Assembly: GCF_964028195.1 (NCBI RefSeq)
Contig: NZ_OZ034750.1
Location: forward strand, 868,001-932,000
Length of the DNA stretch: 64,000 nt
Direction: 5' to 3'
From: Wolbachia endosymbiont (group A) of Pogonocherus hispidulus
GTDB taxonomy: Bacteria; Pseudomonadota; Alphaproteobacteria; Rickettsiales; Anaplasmataceae
Shown: piece by piece, positions 9,203-19,030 of the stretch
How positions within the stretch are numbered: the stretch's first letter is position 1
How the letters are laid out: each line of letters opens with the position of its first letter
The notes under the pieces: model-generated
Databases searched by the model: none
The model's input: only the letters and a program-made list of their open reading frames with translations
What the model was told of the DNA's origin: nothing
Translations under genes and position numbers: made by a program

Positions 9203-10663
9203 CTAGTAGCTATTGGGCGGGGTAGAACATCTACTGAAATATCCGGAATCACATGAAGCATCATTCAGCTTTTTATATGGCGGTCTTATTGGAGTGGATA
9301 TATAAGGTGGTTTTGGTTTCGGGAACTGTTTATTAACAGACTCATTTTCACCTATTCCTTCAAGTTCTGATAAATGTTCACTGCTTATATCTGAAGAAAT
9401 GGAATGACTTTGCTTGTCTTCCTGCCCAATTACTGCTTGCAGACGTTTAACTTTTCTTTCCAAATTAGAATTACGTCTTCTTAATTTACTGCATTCGTCA
9501 TCCAAATCTTTTTCGCTACTTTTCAACTTACTGTTATTATCGCGCAATTTTTCATTTTCTTTTCTTTCTTGATCCAAAAGTTTATTTAATTCTCCGATCT
9601 TATCAAGATCTTTAGTTTTTTCCTCTTCTAATTCCTTGCATAGTTTTTCTTTTTGTTCTAAATCTGCAGCTAGTTGGTGCATTTTTTTTGTTAGTTCACT
9701 TAACTTTTTTGTCGATAGTATTTCTTCTTCCTTTTCCTTTGCACTCTTTAATTCAGTTTGTAGAGAAGAAGTTTCGCCTTTTTCTTTTCTTAACTGCACT
9801 ACTAATTCTCCTACTTTTTTCCTTCTCTTTTTTAAACATGTTTCCAATTCTGTTATTCTTTCTTCTAATAAAAGAGCTAAAGTTCCTTCATATTTTAATT
9901 CATGTAACTGCCTTTCTAAGGAATCTACTTCTCTTTGAGGTTGAGATAATTCCTCCATTAAAGAACCTACTCTTTCATTCAATCTTGCATTTTCATCACG
10001 TAACTCTTCAGTATAATGAAGAGAATTTTTCTTTTCACATTCTAACTGACTTACTTTCTTATTTAATTCTTTTACTCTCTCGTCTAAATCCTTCTTTTCT
10101 TGAGTGAATTCATTTAGTTGATTATTCAATTCCTCCACTTGTTTATTTGCAGCTTTCAATTCTTGACCTTTCCGATTTGATTCTTGTCGTGCATCAGTTA
10201 GCTGTTTCTTTAACTGCTCTATTTTCTTATTTAACCCTTCAATCACTCTGTCTGCATCTTGCTTTTCTCGAGTTAATCTATTTAGTTGATTATTCAATTC
10301 CTCCACTTCTTTGCTTGCAGCTTCTTTTCCTAAAGCTATTTTATTTTCTAACTCTTGTACCTTACTCTCAAATTGTTGTTTTACGCTTTCTAACTCTTGC
10401 TCTTTTTCAGCAAATTTATTTTTCTCAACCTCTATTTTCTTATTATTACTAATCATCTTGCATGAAAGTGCGAGTATCAAAGTAGATAGTATAGATAAAC
10501 TCAAGGCAACAGGAAGAGCTACATTAAAGACTGCAATTGGAGATAAGAATGCAACATAAGGAGCAACAGCAAGTGTCCCAGATGCAAGCAATACCAAAGT
10601 AGCAAAAGCACCAGCTATAAGATATGGTGCATTGGTTTTACTATACAAATCCCTCATCCTCAC
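9203..10663 (-). CDS. Coiled-coil protein with N-terminal membrane hairpin
   Basis: The 486-residue product starts with two hydrophobic segments at about residues 13-35 and 40-66 (APYLIAGAFATLVLLASGTL and VALSLSILSTLILALSC). Residues 70-410 are almost continuous heptad repeats rich in Glu, Lys, Leu and Gln, with recurring phrases such as VEELNNQLN and KELNKK. The tail is proline- and serine-rich (FPKPKPPYISTPIRPPYKK). This suggests a membrane-anchored rod, with either the coil or the tail available for partner binding. The likely start is GTG at 10663 or ATG at 10657. It is the mirror image of the protein at 13632, whose membrane hairpin is C-terminal. No function is known. Confidence 0.75.
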   Translation of the reverse strand: MRMRDLYSKTNAPYLIAGAFATLVLLASGTLAVAPYVAFLSPIAVFNVALPVALSLSILSTLILALSCKMISNNKKIEVEKNKFAEKEQELESVKQQFESKVQELENKIALGKEAASKEVEELNNQLNRLTREKQDADRVIEGLNKKIEQLKKQLTDARQESNRKGQELKAANKQVEELNNQLNEFTQEKKDLDERVKELNKKVSQLECEKKNSLHYTEELRDENARLNERVGSLMEELSQPQREVDSLERQLHELKYEGTLALLLEERITELETCLKKRRKKVGELVVQLRKEKGETSSLQTELKSAKEKEEEILSTKKLSELTKKMHQLAADLEQKEKLCKELEEEKTKDLDKIGELNKLLDQERKENEKLRDNNSKLKSSEKDLDDECSKLRRRNSNLERKVKRLQAVIGQEDKQSHSISSDISSEHLSELEGIGENESVNKQFPKPKPPYISTPIRPPYKKLNDASCDSGYFSRCSTPPNSY

Positions 10664-10716
10664 AACTAATAATGATTATAATAGCATGGATATCAAAGGA
10701 AGTAAAGCTATAAAAA

Positions 10717-13374
10717 TCAGTATAAGTCTATATTCACTATGTATTTCCCGTCTTCAGTTTCAAGCTCAGACTGCATCCACTCTATCATTTCCGCATTGCA
10801 AACTGCTTGTAGGTCATTCTGCGCGGATTGATTCAATTTGTCCTCTCGTAGATCTGCTTTTATCACTAATTTCTTTATCAAATGCTTAACTGATACATTA
10901 TTATCTGCTTTTATCTTTCTGATAATGTTTAATATCTGCACGCAATTGTCTCCCATTTCCTCTGAATATTTATCATAGATAAGCTCTTCTTTGCTCGGCC
11001 AATTACTTTGATTGTGTACAGAATTATAACTATACAACTGGTGGTATATCTCTTCTGTAATGTAAGGCAAAAAAGGTGCAAATAACCGCAAAATAACATT
11101 TAACACATACGCCAAGCTTTGTTTTGCACTTAAGGTTGCTTCACTGCTTCCGTACGCGCGTTTTTTTACTAATTCCAAGTAGTTATCACAAAAATCCTTC
11201 CAAAAAAATTCCTCTATTACGCCCAAAGCTTCGCAGTATTCAAACTGTAATAGGTTATTCGTTGCTCTTTCTATAACTTTGTATAACTTAGACAATATCC
11301 ACTTATCTATTGTCTCGTGAGCAGAATTTATGCTCATCACTTGATGCTTTTCCATGAACATGGAAACAAACTTGCTAGCGTTCCAAAGTTTTGTAACTAG
11401 GCGCTTGCCAATTTTAAATATATTTTCAGAGTAGACTGTATCAACTCCAAGCCTTGAGTTCGCTGCCCAATAGCGCACTACATCAGCTCCATAAGTTTCA
11501 AGTATTACATGAGGAGTGATGATGTTACCTTTTGATTTACTCATCTTTTTCTTATCATCGGCTAAACACCAACCGCTGATCATAATGTTTTTCCAAGGTA
11601 AAGAATTTGCATGATAATGTGCCTTTAAAATAGTATAAAAAGCCCAAGTTCTTATTATCTCATGGCTTTGGCTGCGCAAATCTGCAGGAAATATCTTGTC
11701 ATAGCGATGATTTGGCAAGCTAAACTCACTATTTACTGCCAGTGCACTTAGTTGAGGAGTAATTGAACTTGTGGCCCAAGTATCCATTACATCTTGATCT
11801 GGGATAATCTCTTCTTTGCTATACCCTTTTGGCAAATCTTTGAGTGGATCAATAGGTAGGGCCTTTATTTCAGCTAGAATAATTTTACCTTCTTCTCCCT
11901 TACGTTTGGAATACCACGCTGGAAATGGCACACCAAAATAGCGCTGTCTTGAGATGCACCAGTCCCAATTTAGCCCTTCTATCCACACTTCCATGCGTTT
12001 ACGCATATTGCTTGGATGCCAATTGCATTCTCTTACTTTATCTAATACTTGAGCTTTTTGCTCTAAGGTCTTGATAAACCATTGATAAGTAGGCAATATC
12101 TCAAGTGATGCACCAGACCTTTCTGCGCATTTGACAGAATGAGAAATGCTAGTGCTTTCTATCAAAAGTCCTTTTCCACTCAAGATTTCAATCATCCTCT
12201 TTCTTGCCGCTGTAACTTTCAATCCATTGATTTCATTGTAGATTCCAGCGTTACGCGCTGGAATGACGCCGGGGTGTGGTGGAATGACGTCTTCTTTTGT
12301 CATCTGAGTAGCCCTTTCTCCTGTCATCCGAGTAGCCCCTATGGTGTCATCCCAGTGCCCAGACACTGGGATCCATTCTTCTTTTTTCTGACCATACGCT
12401 GACATGATATCTTCCTCTGTCATCGCTGGCATTGGCTCTTTTTCCTGGATTCCAGTGTCAAGCACTGGAATGACATCATAAAGGCTTATTCTCCCATCCT
12501 GATCGATGATAATTTTCATCGGCAGATTATGCTTTTGCTGCCAATATATGTCGAGTTCATCACCGAATGTACAACACATAACAAGCCCAGTGCCTTTATC
12601 TATTTTGACCTTATCGTCAGCTATTATTGGAACTTTTTCCTTTGTTATTGGCGCTACGGCTGTTTTTCCGATCAGATGAGTGTAGCGCGTATCCTCTGGA
12701 TGACAAAAAACTGCAACACATGCTGGAAGTAATTCAGGTCGCGTAGTTGCAATATTGATCTGCTCATTTTCTTGAGTAGAGAAAACTATCGTGTTTAAGG
12801 ATGACTCAAAAACTTTATCTTCTATTTCTGCTTGTGCAATTGCGGTTTTATCAACTGGGTCCCAAAGAATAGGTTGCATTTTTCTATATGCATACCCTTT
12901 ATTATATAGATCGATAAACGACATTTGAGAAAGCGTCACAGTTTCCTTGCTGATTGTGTGGTATTTCAAATCCCAGTCATAACTAATGCCGACTGATTTA
13001 AACAATTCCTTGAATTCCTGCTTTGATTTTTCAATCACTTCATGACACATCTCTATAAATTTCTCTCTGCCAACTTCTTTTGCACGTGTTTTATAGGTTT
13101 GTTCAACCAATCTTTCAGTGGGAAGCCCGTTATCATCAAACCCAATTGGATAAAACACATCTTTGCCCAGCATGCGTTGAAACCTTGCAATAAAGTCCGT
13201 GTGGCAATAGCTGAATATATGGCCAATATGGAGTTTTCCAGATATTGTTGGCGGAGGTGTGTCTATAGTGAAAGTGTTATCCTTTTCACCATTCCATTTA
13301 TAAACTTTACTGCCTTCCCATAATATGTTGCATTTGTCTTCAATTTCTTTAAAGCCGTATTTTTCTTCTAACAT
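10717..13374 (-). CDS. valS: Valine--tRNA ligase with in-frame palindromic insertion
   Basis: ValS charges tRNA-Val. The 885-residue protein is a class I synthetase with the HIGH motif at residues 49-52 (SGKLHIGH) and the KMSKS loop near residue 610 (DDKKKMSKSKGN), an editing domain between them, and the anticodon-binding helical domain with FCDNYLELVKKRAYG. It is unusual in that about 80 residues at roughly 298-380, in the editing domain, are encoded by palindromic repeat sequence (WIPVSGHWDD, VIPARNAGIYN) in frame. Sequence before (MKIIIDQDGRI) and after (INGLKVTAARKRMIEIL) is normal ValS, so the enzyme is probably still active with an extra surface loop. Confidence 0.95.
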   Translation of the reverse strand: MLEEKYGFKEIEDKCNILWEGSKVYKWNGEKDNTFTIDTPPPTISGKLHIGHIFSYCHTDFIARFQRMLGKDVFYPIGFDDNGLPTERLVEQTYKTRAKEVGREKFIEMCHEVIEKSKQEFKELFKSVGISYDWDLKYHTISKETVTLSQMSFIDLYNKGYAYRKMQPILWDPVDKTAIAQAEIEDKVFESSLNTIVFSTQENEQINIATTRPELLPACVAVFCHPEDTRYTHLIGKTAVAPITKEKVPIIADDKVKIDKGTGLVMCCTFGDELDIYWQQKHNLPMKIIIDQDGRISLYDVIPVLDTGIQEKEPMPAMTEEDIMSAYGQKKEEWIPVSGHWDDTIGATRMTGERATQMTKEDVIPPHPGVIPARNAGIYNEINGLKVTAARKRMIEILSGKGLLIESTSISHSVKCAERSGASLEILPTYQWFIKTLEQKAQVLDKVRECNWHPSNMRKRMEVWIEGLNWDWCISRQRYFGVPFPAWYSKRKGEEGKIILAEIKALPIDPLKDLPKGYSKEEIIPDQDVMDTWATSSITPQLSALAVNSEFSLPNHRYDKIFPADLRSQSHEIIRTWAFYTILKAHYHANSLPWKNIMISGWCLADDKKKMSKSKGNIITPHVILETYGADVVRYWAANSRLGVDTVYSENIFKIGKRLVTKLWNASKFVSMFMEKHQVMSINSAHETIDKWILSKLYKVIERATNNLLQFEYCEALGVIEEFFWKDFCDNYLELVKKRAYGSSEATLSAKQSLAYVLNVILRLFAPFLPYITEEIYHQLYSYNSVHNQSNWPSKEELIYDKYSEEMGDNCVQILNIIRKIKADNNVSVKHLIKKLVIKADLREDKLNQSAQNDLQAVCNAEMIEWMQSELETEDGKYIVNIDLY
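12235..12480. repeat. Palindromic repeat block inside valS
   Basis: Hairpin modules found elsewhere between genes lie here in the valS frame: ATTCCAGCGTTACGCGCTGGAAT near 12242-12265 (arms ATTCCAGCG and CGCTGGAAT), CATCCCAGTGCCCAGAC near 12350, and ATTCCAGTGTCAAGCAC near 12450. The insertion is about 245 bases and keeps the frame. Confidence 0.9.
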
Positions 13375-13404
13375 AAATATTTCTCAATTTTAAACTTCAA
13401 GCTA

Positions 13405-13500
13405 GCAACGTCACACCGCCGCGGTATCTCTTAGCCGCTAACAAGCAGCGGGATGACGATTGTCGGTAAACCTAAATTACTTTAGCTATAGCACAATTAA
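13405..13500. repeat. Palindromic repeats upstream of valS
   Basis: CACCGCCGCGGTATCTC and GCTAACAAGCAGCGGGATGAC are modules of the CCCGCTAACAAG family. The following AAACCTAAATTACTTTAGCTATAGC also recurs near 9130 and 33808. Confidence 0.75.
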
Positions 13501-13631
13501 GTAAATACGGCAATTTTACGCCAAAATTTTTTGTTTACGAACATAAATTTTCTATGCTATGATAAAAATATTACTTGACCTTAGGTTCTAAAGGTATTAT
13601 GTAATGTTAATTATATATATTGAGGTTTAAT

Positions 13632-14906
13632 ATGTTTATGGAGATTAATGGTACAATAAAGGTTATCAATAATGAAATAATGCTTATTATAGCGCAAGAT
13701 GATTTTGAAAAATTTCAAGAGTATGAAAACATTTCAAGTTCTAAAAAGTTTTATGCGGGTTTTTCACTAGGTAATAAGCAATTATATATTACCGGTTTGT
13801 TTGAAAAAGAAAAAAAAAATCAAGAAGATAATACTGTAATCATACCTATATCTTCAGCTAAACAAGGTAACGGAAAAGATTTTACTACTGCAACAGAAAT
13901 AAAAACCCTGTTGGGCCTTGATAATACAAAAAAAGAAGTTGAGGTACAGATGCTTCAACATCCCAAAAAACAATTAGAAGAATTGAAACCTAAAATACAA
14001 GAATTAGAAGCTGCAAAGAAGAAAGCTGAGGAGGAATTGAGAACTAAAACACAAGAATTACAAGATCAATTGGACGCAGCTAACAAGGGCAAAGAAGAAT
14101 TACAAGAACAGCTAAACAACCGACCAAGTGCTGCTCAGTTACAAGAGAAAGAGGATAAGATAAAAGAATTAGAAGCTAAAGATCAAGAAATAACACAATT
14201 AAAAACTCAAAAGGGTGCAGTTGAGAAGGAAAAACAAGCATTAGAAGATGCAAATAAGAAAGCTAAAGACGAAAAAACAACATTAGAAGAGCAGTTAAAG
14301 AAGAAAGGCGAAGAATTAGAAACTGCAAATAAAACAATTGAGGAGAAAGTTGAAGAATTAGAAACTGCAAAGAAAGAAGCTGAGGAGAAAATAACAGAAT
14401 TAGAAACACAGCTAAAAACCCAACCAGATGCTGCTCAGTTACAAGATAAAGACGAGAAAATAAAAGATTTAGAAGCACAGTTAAGCAACCGACCAGATGC
14501 TGCTCAGTTACAAGATAAAGAGGATAAGATAAAAGAACTAGAAGCTAAAATAAACCAACCAAATGCTGAAGTTGAAAAACTAAAGAACGACTTAAAAACT
14601 AAAACTTCTCAAGTTCAGCAGTTAACGCAGAAAAATAAAGAATTAGAAGCTAAAAACAAAACAACTGAGCAACCAAAACAAGGCAATGGAGCACGGTACA
14701 CTGCTACTGTTGGTATGGGTCTTGCTGCTGGACTGATAGCATTTACTGCACTTGAACGTACAGTTAGGTTAGAGATGTTAGTAATGATTGGTATAGCAGT
14801 AGCATCTGCACTTGTAGCCGGTGGTATTACATATGCAGCATTACCTAGTACTCAAGTAGATGGAGCGAAAGCACAAGGAGTAAATGAGAATAGGAAAAAG
14901 AAGTAA
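13632..14906 (+). CDS. Coiled-coil protein with C-terminal membrane hairpin
   Basis: The ATG at 13632 follows a GAGG ribosome binding site by 6 bases and is preferred over a TTG at 13620. The product has about 424 residues. After a globular N-terminal 100 residues comes a Lys/Glu-rich coiled coil (about 105-345) with internal repeats of the type DAAQLQDKEDKIKELEAK, three copies. Two hydrophobic segments at about 355-405 (YTATVGMGLAAGLIAFTAL; MLVMIGIAVASALVAGGI) form a C-terminal anchor, then a short basic tail. A degraded relative of this C-terminus lies at 47630-47866. A TTGACC at 13575 could be part of a promoter. Function unknown; the architecture resembles secreted or membrane effectors of endosymbionts. 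Confidence 0.75.
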   Translation: MFMEINGTIKVINNEIMLIIAQDDFEKFQEYENISSSKKFYAGFSLGNKQLYITGLFEKEKKNQEDNTVIIPISSAKQGNGKDFTTATEIKTLLGLDNTKKEVEVQMLQHPKKQLEELKPKIQELEAAKKKAEEELRTKTQELQDQLDAANKGKEELQEQLNNRPSAAQLQEKEDKIKELEAKDQEITQLKTQKGAVEKEKQALEDANKKAKDEKTTLEEQLKKKGEELETANKTIEEKVEELETAKKEAEEKITELETQLKTQPDAAQLQDKDEKIKDLEAQLSNRPDAAQLQDKEDKIKELEAKINQPNAEVEKLKNDLKTKTSQVQQLTQKNKELEAKNKTTEQPKQGNGARYTATVGMGLAAGLIAFTALERTVRLEMLVMIGIAVASALVAGGITYAALPSTQVDGAKAQGVNENRKKK

Positions 14907-15191
14907 CAAAGGCACTGGGCTGACACCATCATAAAGGAACCAGTGTCAGTTACTCGGATGACAAGAAGAGGGCACTTGGATTACATCATAGGGGTGCTGG
15001 GATGACACCATTATAGAGTGAACCAGTGTCACACTACTAGAATGACACCCTGACAATCGTCATCCCGCTACTTGTTAGCGCCGCGGCGGTTGTAAGTTAA
15101 AAATATGTTATAAAAGAAACAAGAGGGAAGATAACTCTACTCACTATAGGAATAGAGCTATCACGGGCGTGTGCGACCGACGCGGCGTTGG
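14907..15191. repeat. Gene-free region with palindromic repeats before IS66
   Basis: From 14925 to 15085 there are CCAGTGTCA and CATCCCGCTACTTGTTAGCG modules. Bases 15100-15191 contain no repeat I recognise and are less AT-rich than the surroundings (CTATCACGGGCGTGTGCGAC), possibly debris of another mobile element. Confidence 0.7.
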
Positions 15192-16617
15192 GTATCCGTT
15201 CAGCAGAGTGGTTTAAGAAACGATAGATAGGAGATTGTGAAAAGGGTTTAACCCCCTTTGTTTCCATGTTAAGTATAACGAAATTATCCGCTCAAGTTCC
15301 TCGCTCCGATTGTGTAAAATATGAGTTTTTACGGTAAACGACATAATGCCGTATTTGCCGTTCAACATGGTTATTTGTCAGCGGAATATTTTCTGGGTCA
15401 TCTAAAAATTTCCACATCATTCTTTCAGATTTCAAAATATTTTTGGCAACTCGAGAAGCTCCAATTGCTTCAGGTAGGTGGAATATCTCCTTCAAGTAAT
15501 ACCTTGTACGTTTTCGCAACTTTCTGGCACGTCTGACAAACCTCAAAACATCTATCTCACTTTTTAGTAAAGCTTTTTTTAGTGCAAATAATTCAGTGGC
15601 TACGTTTCTTAACCAGAACTTTAACTTCAAATTTCCAACTATGTTTCAAAATCTCTTGATCCAGCAGATTTGCCTCTTTTCATCAGAAAAATAATTGTAT
15701 GCTGCATATCTGTCAGTTACTACCAAGCTATTACGATTGCAGCATACACTATTTTTTAAAACTTTCATTCCCCTTGACTCTGTCAACTTCACAAAACTTG
15801 CCGTATTGCTTGCAAACCCAGCCAAGTTTTCCTTTGTTGTAATGGCTAGTTTCATCTATATGCAAAACATCACTACTCCTTACTTCTTGTGCTACTTGTT
15901 CGTATATTTTTTTACATTTCGATGCAACTCTGTGTTCACTATTTGATATGCTACCAACACTTATGTTCAGATTAAAAATATCATTTATGATGCTAGCTAC
16001 TTCGCGCTTTGAATTTTTATAAAACCCACTGAGTGCTGCAACTACTGACTTAACCCTTGGGCCAAATGTATCTGGCGTAACACCCTCTGGTAACTTGCTA
16101 CTTCTTCTTTTTCCGCATCTCTGACAACGGCTATGTTCCAACTCATTACATAAGCCTTGATCTCCGGAAGATCTACTTTCTGATGAATATAAGGTTTTTC
16201 GCATATTGCAATCTTCCCTCCGCATTCGCAAGTAGATGACAACTCTATCTTTATCACCTCATCTGCTTCCATTTTAGCACGATAATTACCCTTATGCCCA
16301 ACTTGACCACCAATCTTTCTTTCGCTTTTGGCTTTTCCTTTTTCATTTTGTATAATTCTTTTGAACTGGGAATTGATGAGTTTTTTGAATTTACTTTCCT
16401 TTAATTCAGCATTCTCTATCTTTAAAGCTTTATTTTCTGCTCTTAAGTTTTCTATCTCTGCTTCCAGTTTTTCTATCTTTGCTTCTAACTTTTCTATTTT
16501 TTGCTGTAAATTTTTGCAAAGTTCTAAAAGGTTTACCATATTATCTCACTTTTGCTCTATGATTATCTTTTTAGATCACCTTGTCTACCTTATTCTACCA
16601 CTCCGCTGAACGGATAC
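15192..16617 (-). mobile_element. IS66-family insertion sequence, defective
   Basis: The element is 1426 bp. Its ends are GTATCCGTTCAGCAGAGTGG at 15192 and the inverted CCACTCCGCTGAACGGATAC ending at 16617, one mismatch in 20. IS66 elements normally make 8-bp duplications, but the flanks GGCGTTGG and ATTCCACA do not match, so one side has been rearranged since insertion. The right end overlaps the last codons of the ankyrin gene. Confidence 0.88.
15292..16539 (-). pseudogene. IS66-type transposase, multiply frameshifted
   Basis: Four overlapping frame pieces (starting at 16539, 16231, 15855 and 15630) make up one broken transposase of about 415 codons. In order it has an N-terminal leucine-zipper-like coil (residues 1-50), the GGQVGHKGNYR motif and zinc-binding CECGGKIAIC typical of IS66, then the DDE parts: VLHIDETSH, VVTDRYAAY and NNHVERQIR. 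At least three frameshifts separate them, so no active enzyme is expected. Confidence 0.9.
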
Positions 16618-19030
16618 ATTCCACAAGCTCCTGGTAATTATTATTAGCTGCATAATGCAATGCTGTTCTTCCTTCATTATTTTTAGTGTTAACGTCTGCG
16701 TTGTACTCTAATAGTATCTTAACTACATCAATCTTTCCCTTCATAGCAGCGAAGTGGAGTGGAGTGTTGTTATTTCTGTCCCTGGCATTAATATCAGCAC
16801 CTTTTTCAACTATAAATTCTACTATTGCTAAGTTTTCACATATAATAGCATAATGCAATGCTGTCATTCTCCAATTACTTCTAGCATTAACATCTGCGTT
16901 GTGTTTTAGTAATACTTTCGCTATATCAGCCCTTCCCCCCTCCTTAGCAACTAAGTGCAGTGGAGTGTAGCCATCTTCATTCTTAGCATTGACATCAGTA
17001 CCATTTTTAATAAGACATTTCACTATGTCCAATTCTCCACTCCCAACAGCATAATGTAATGCTGTCATTCTCCAATTGCTTCTAGCATTAACATCTGCGT
17101 TGTGTTTTAGTAATATTTTTGCTATATCAGCCTTTCCCTTCTCAGCAGCTAAGTGTAGTGGCGTGTTGCCATCCTTATTCTTAGCATCAACATTAGCACC
17201 TTCTCGAATAAGGTATTCTGCAATATCGTCACTTCCAAAAAAAACAGCAGAGTGGTGGAGTGGAATGTTGCCATCTTCATTCTTAGCATTAACATCAGTA
17301 CCATTTTTAATAAGACATTTCACTATGTCCAATTCTCCACTCCCAGCAGCATAATGTAATGGAGTCCAGCCATATTTGTTTTTAGCATTAACATTAGCAC
17401 CTTTACTGATCAGGTATTTCACTATATCCCACTTTTCACTTTCAGCAGCACAATGTAATGGAATCCAGCCATATCCGTCTTTAGCATTAATATCAGCACC
17501 TTTATCGATTAGGCATTTTACTTTATCCAATTCTCCACTTTCAGCAGCATAGTGCAATGGAGTCGAGCAGTACTTACTTTGGGCATTAACATCAGCACCC
17601 CTGTTTACGAGATATTTCACTATGTCTAATTTTCCAGCCTCAGCAGCAGCTGAATGTAATGGAGTACTATTAAGTTTGTCTTTAGCACTAAAGTCAGCAC
17701 CTTTACTGATAAGGTACTCTACTACATCCAATTTTCCATTATAAGCAGCAATGTGCAGCAAAGTTTGACCGTGATTGTCCTCAACATTAACAGTTTTTAC
17801 CAATTCACCTGGGTAATGTCTTTCTATATGTGTTATTATTGCACTAATTGCTTCACAATCACCACTTTCAGCAAGCGAATGCAACGGCGTATATTTCCAT
17901 CTACCATAAATAGAATTAAAGTAAAATTCATCAATCAACCTATTGTGCTTACTTGCATGTCCCCAAATAAATGCAACATGAATAAAATTATCTATTGCTG
18001 AATCACCACTGTTTATCAACTCTAGAGCTTTTCTGAGAACTTCTTCTTCTCGGCCTTCCTTTTGTAAATTCAATTCAGTTACTTTCTGCACTAGTCTGTG
18101 AATGTTTGCCACTCCCTCTTTTAAGTCAATCATTGAATATCTATCGAGTAACTTAACAGCATTCCACAGCTTTTCTTCATCATCTGCTATTAATTTTGAA
18201 AAGATTTCTTCTATACGAATCTTGTCAGGAGCAAGGTAGGCCATTATTTCCAGAACACTCAAAGCTTCAAAACCACATTCTTTTTGTGCTATAGCGTCAA
18301 TTGTAATTTTCCAAGTTATGAATGTTGTTTTAGTATAACGGTCACTTTTATTTTTGAGTTCAAAATCAAGCAGCTTTTTTGCCTCTTCTTCATATCTTTT
18401 CAGATAGTCACTAACACCAATTTTTTCTTTACCCCTATAACTTAGTACAACATTTTTTTCATTAATATATGCAACTGCTTGTTTTAAAGCTAACGGGAAA
18501 TATTGTAATTCCTCTGTTAGATTTTTTATTTCTTCATCTTGTAAATTATTTCTTATATTTAAAGCCCTCTTAACAAACTTCAAAGCCTCTGTTTCTTTGA
18601 ATACACCTAACTGTATTGTTTTTATCTCTCCTTCATCTTCTGATATTCCCCAATCCTTATTACGAGAGGTAATCAAAATATGAGGCTTGTTAAGATCAGG
18701 AGATAAAGAAAATGGCAAAAATTTACTTATCTTTTTGTACTCTTGAACGTTATCGAAAATGAACAGGCTCCTCCTTCTTGCGAAGAAAGCATATACTTCT
18801 CTAACAATAGTTTCTATCGTTTTGTCGTTTCCATACTTATCTTTAGGAAAAATACCTAATCTATTTCTAGCTAACCTCAAGAAAGAATTTTTCATATCTT
18901 CAAAGTTTTCAGCGTTTATCCATATAACATTGCCACCATAATACTTTCCATACTTGTAAGCATATTTCCTAGCTAACTCACTTTTTCCCACTCCTCCAAG
19001 ACCACTAATAGTAGCAACCTGCGATATCAC
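16595..19030 (-). CDS. NB-ARC-type STAND ATPase with ankyrin repeats (second part of a split gene)
   Basis: The 811-residue frame starts (GTG at 19030) inside the stop of the previous frame and opens directly with a P-loop, ISGLGGVGKSELA (residues 8-20). Walker B SLFIFDN near 90, the arginine-sensor strand HILITSRNKDW near 118 and a GLPL-like LQYFPLALKQAVAYI follow, the order of NB-ARC ATPases. Residues 380-800 hold about 12 ankyrin repeats (TPLHYAA...DIVKYLI...GADVNA). Two repeat pairs are nearly identical at DNA level, showing recent internal duplication. The final repeat is cut off by the IS66 end (IRSAEW, stop). It resembles NLR-like signalling proteins: the ankyrins would sense a ligand and the ATPase would oligomerise. 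Confidence 0.85.
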   Translation of the reverse strand: MISQVATISGLGGVGKSELARKYAYKYGKYYGGNVIWINAENFEDMKNSFLRLARNRLGIFPKDKYGNDKTIETIVREVYAFFARRRSLFIFDNVQEYKKISKFLPFSLSPDLNKPHILITSRNKDWGISEDEGEIKTIQLGVFKETEALKFVKRALNIRNNLQDEEIKNLTEELQYFPLALKQAVAYINEKNVVLSYRGKEKIGVSDYLKRYEEEAKKLLDFELKNKSDRYTKTTFITWKITIDAIAQKECGFEALSVLEIMAYLAPDKIRIEEIFSKLIADDEEKLWNAVKLLDRYSMIDLKEGVANIHRLVQKVTELNLQKEGREEEVLRKALELINSGDSAIDNFIHVAFIWGHASKHNRLIDEFYFNSIYGRWKYTPLHSLAESGDCEAISAIITHIERHYPGELVKTVNVEDNHGQTLLHIAAYNGKLDVVEYLISKGADFSAKDKLNSTPLHSAAAEAGKLDIVKYLVNRGADVNAQSKYCSTPLHYAAESGELDKVKCLIDKGADINAKDGYGWIPLHCAAESEKWDIVKYLISKGANVNAKNKYGWTPLHYAAGSGELDIVKCLIKNGTDVNAKNEDGNIPLHHSAVFFGSDDIAEYLIREGANVDAKNKDGNTPLHLAAEKGKADIAKILLKHNADVNARSNWRMTALHYAVGSGELDIVKCLIKNGTDVNAKNEDGYTPLHLVAKEGGRADIAKVLLKHNADVNARSNWRMTALHYAIICENLAIVEFIVEKGADINARDRNNNTPLHFAAMKGKIDVVKILLEYNADVNTKNNEGRTALHYAANNNYQELVECIRSAEW

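Noticed and set aside
12139..12402. Plus-strand open frame inside valS
   Set aside because: It is the antisense reading of valS and its repeat insertion.
13575..13605. Promoter before the coiled-coil gene at 13632
   Set aside because: TTGACC is present but no good -10 box occurs at 16-18 bases, so it is only mentioned in the gene entry.
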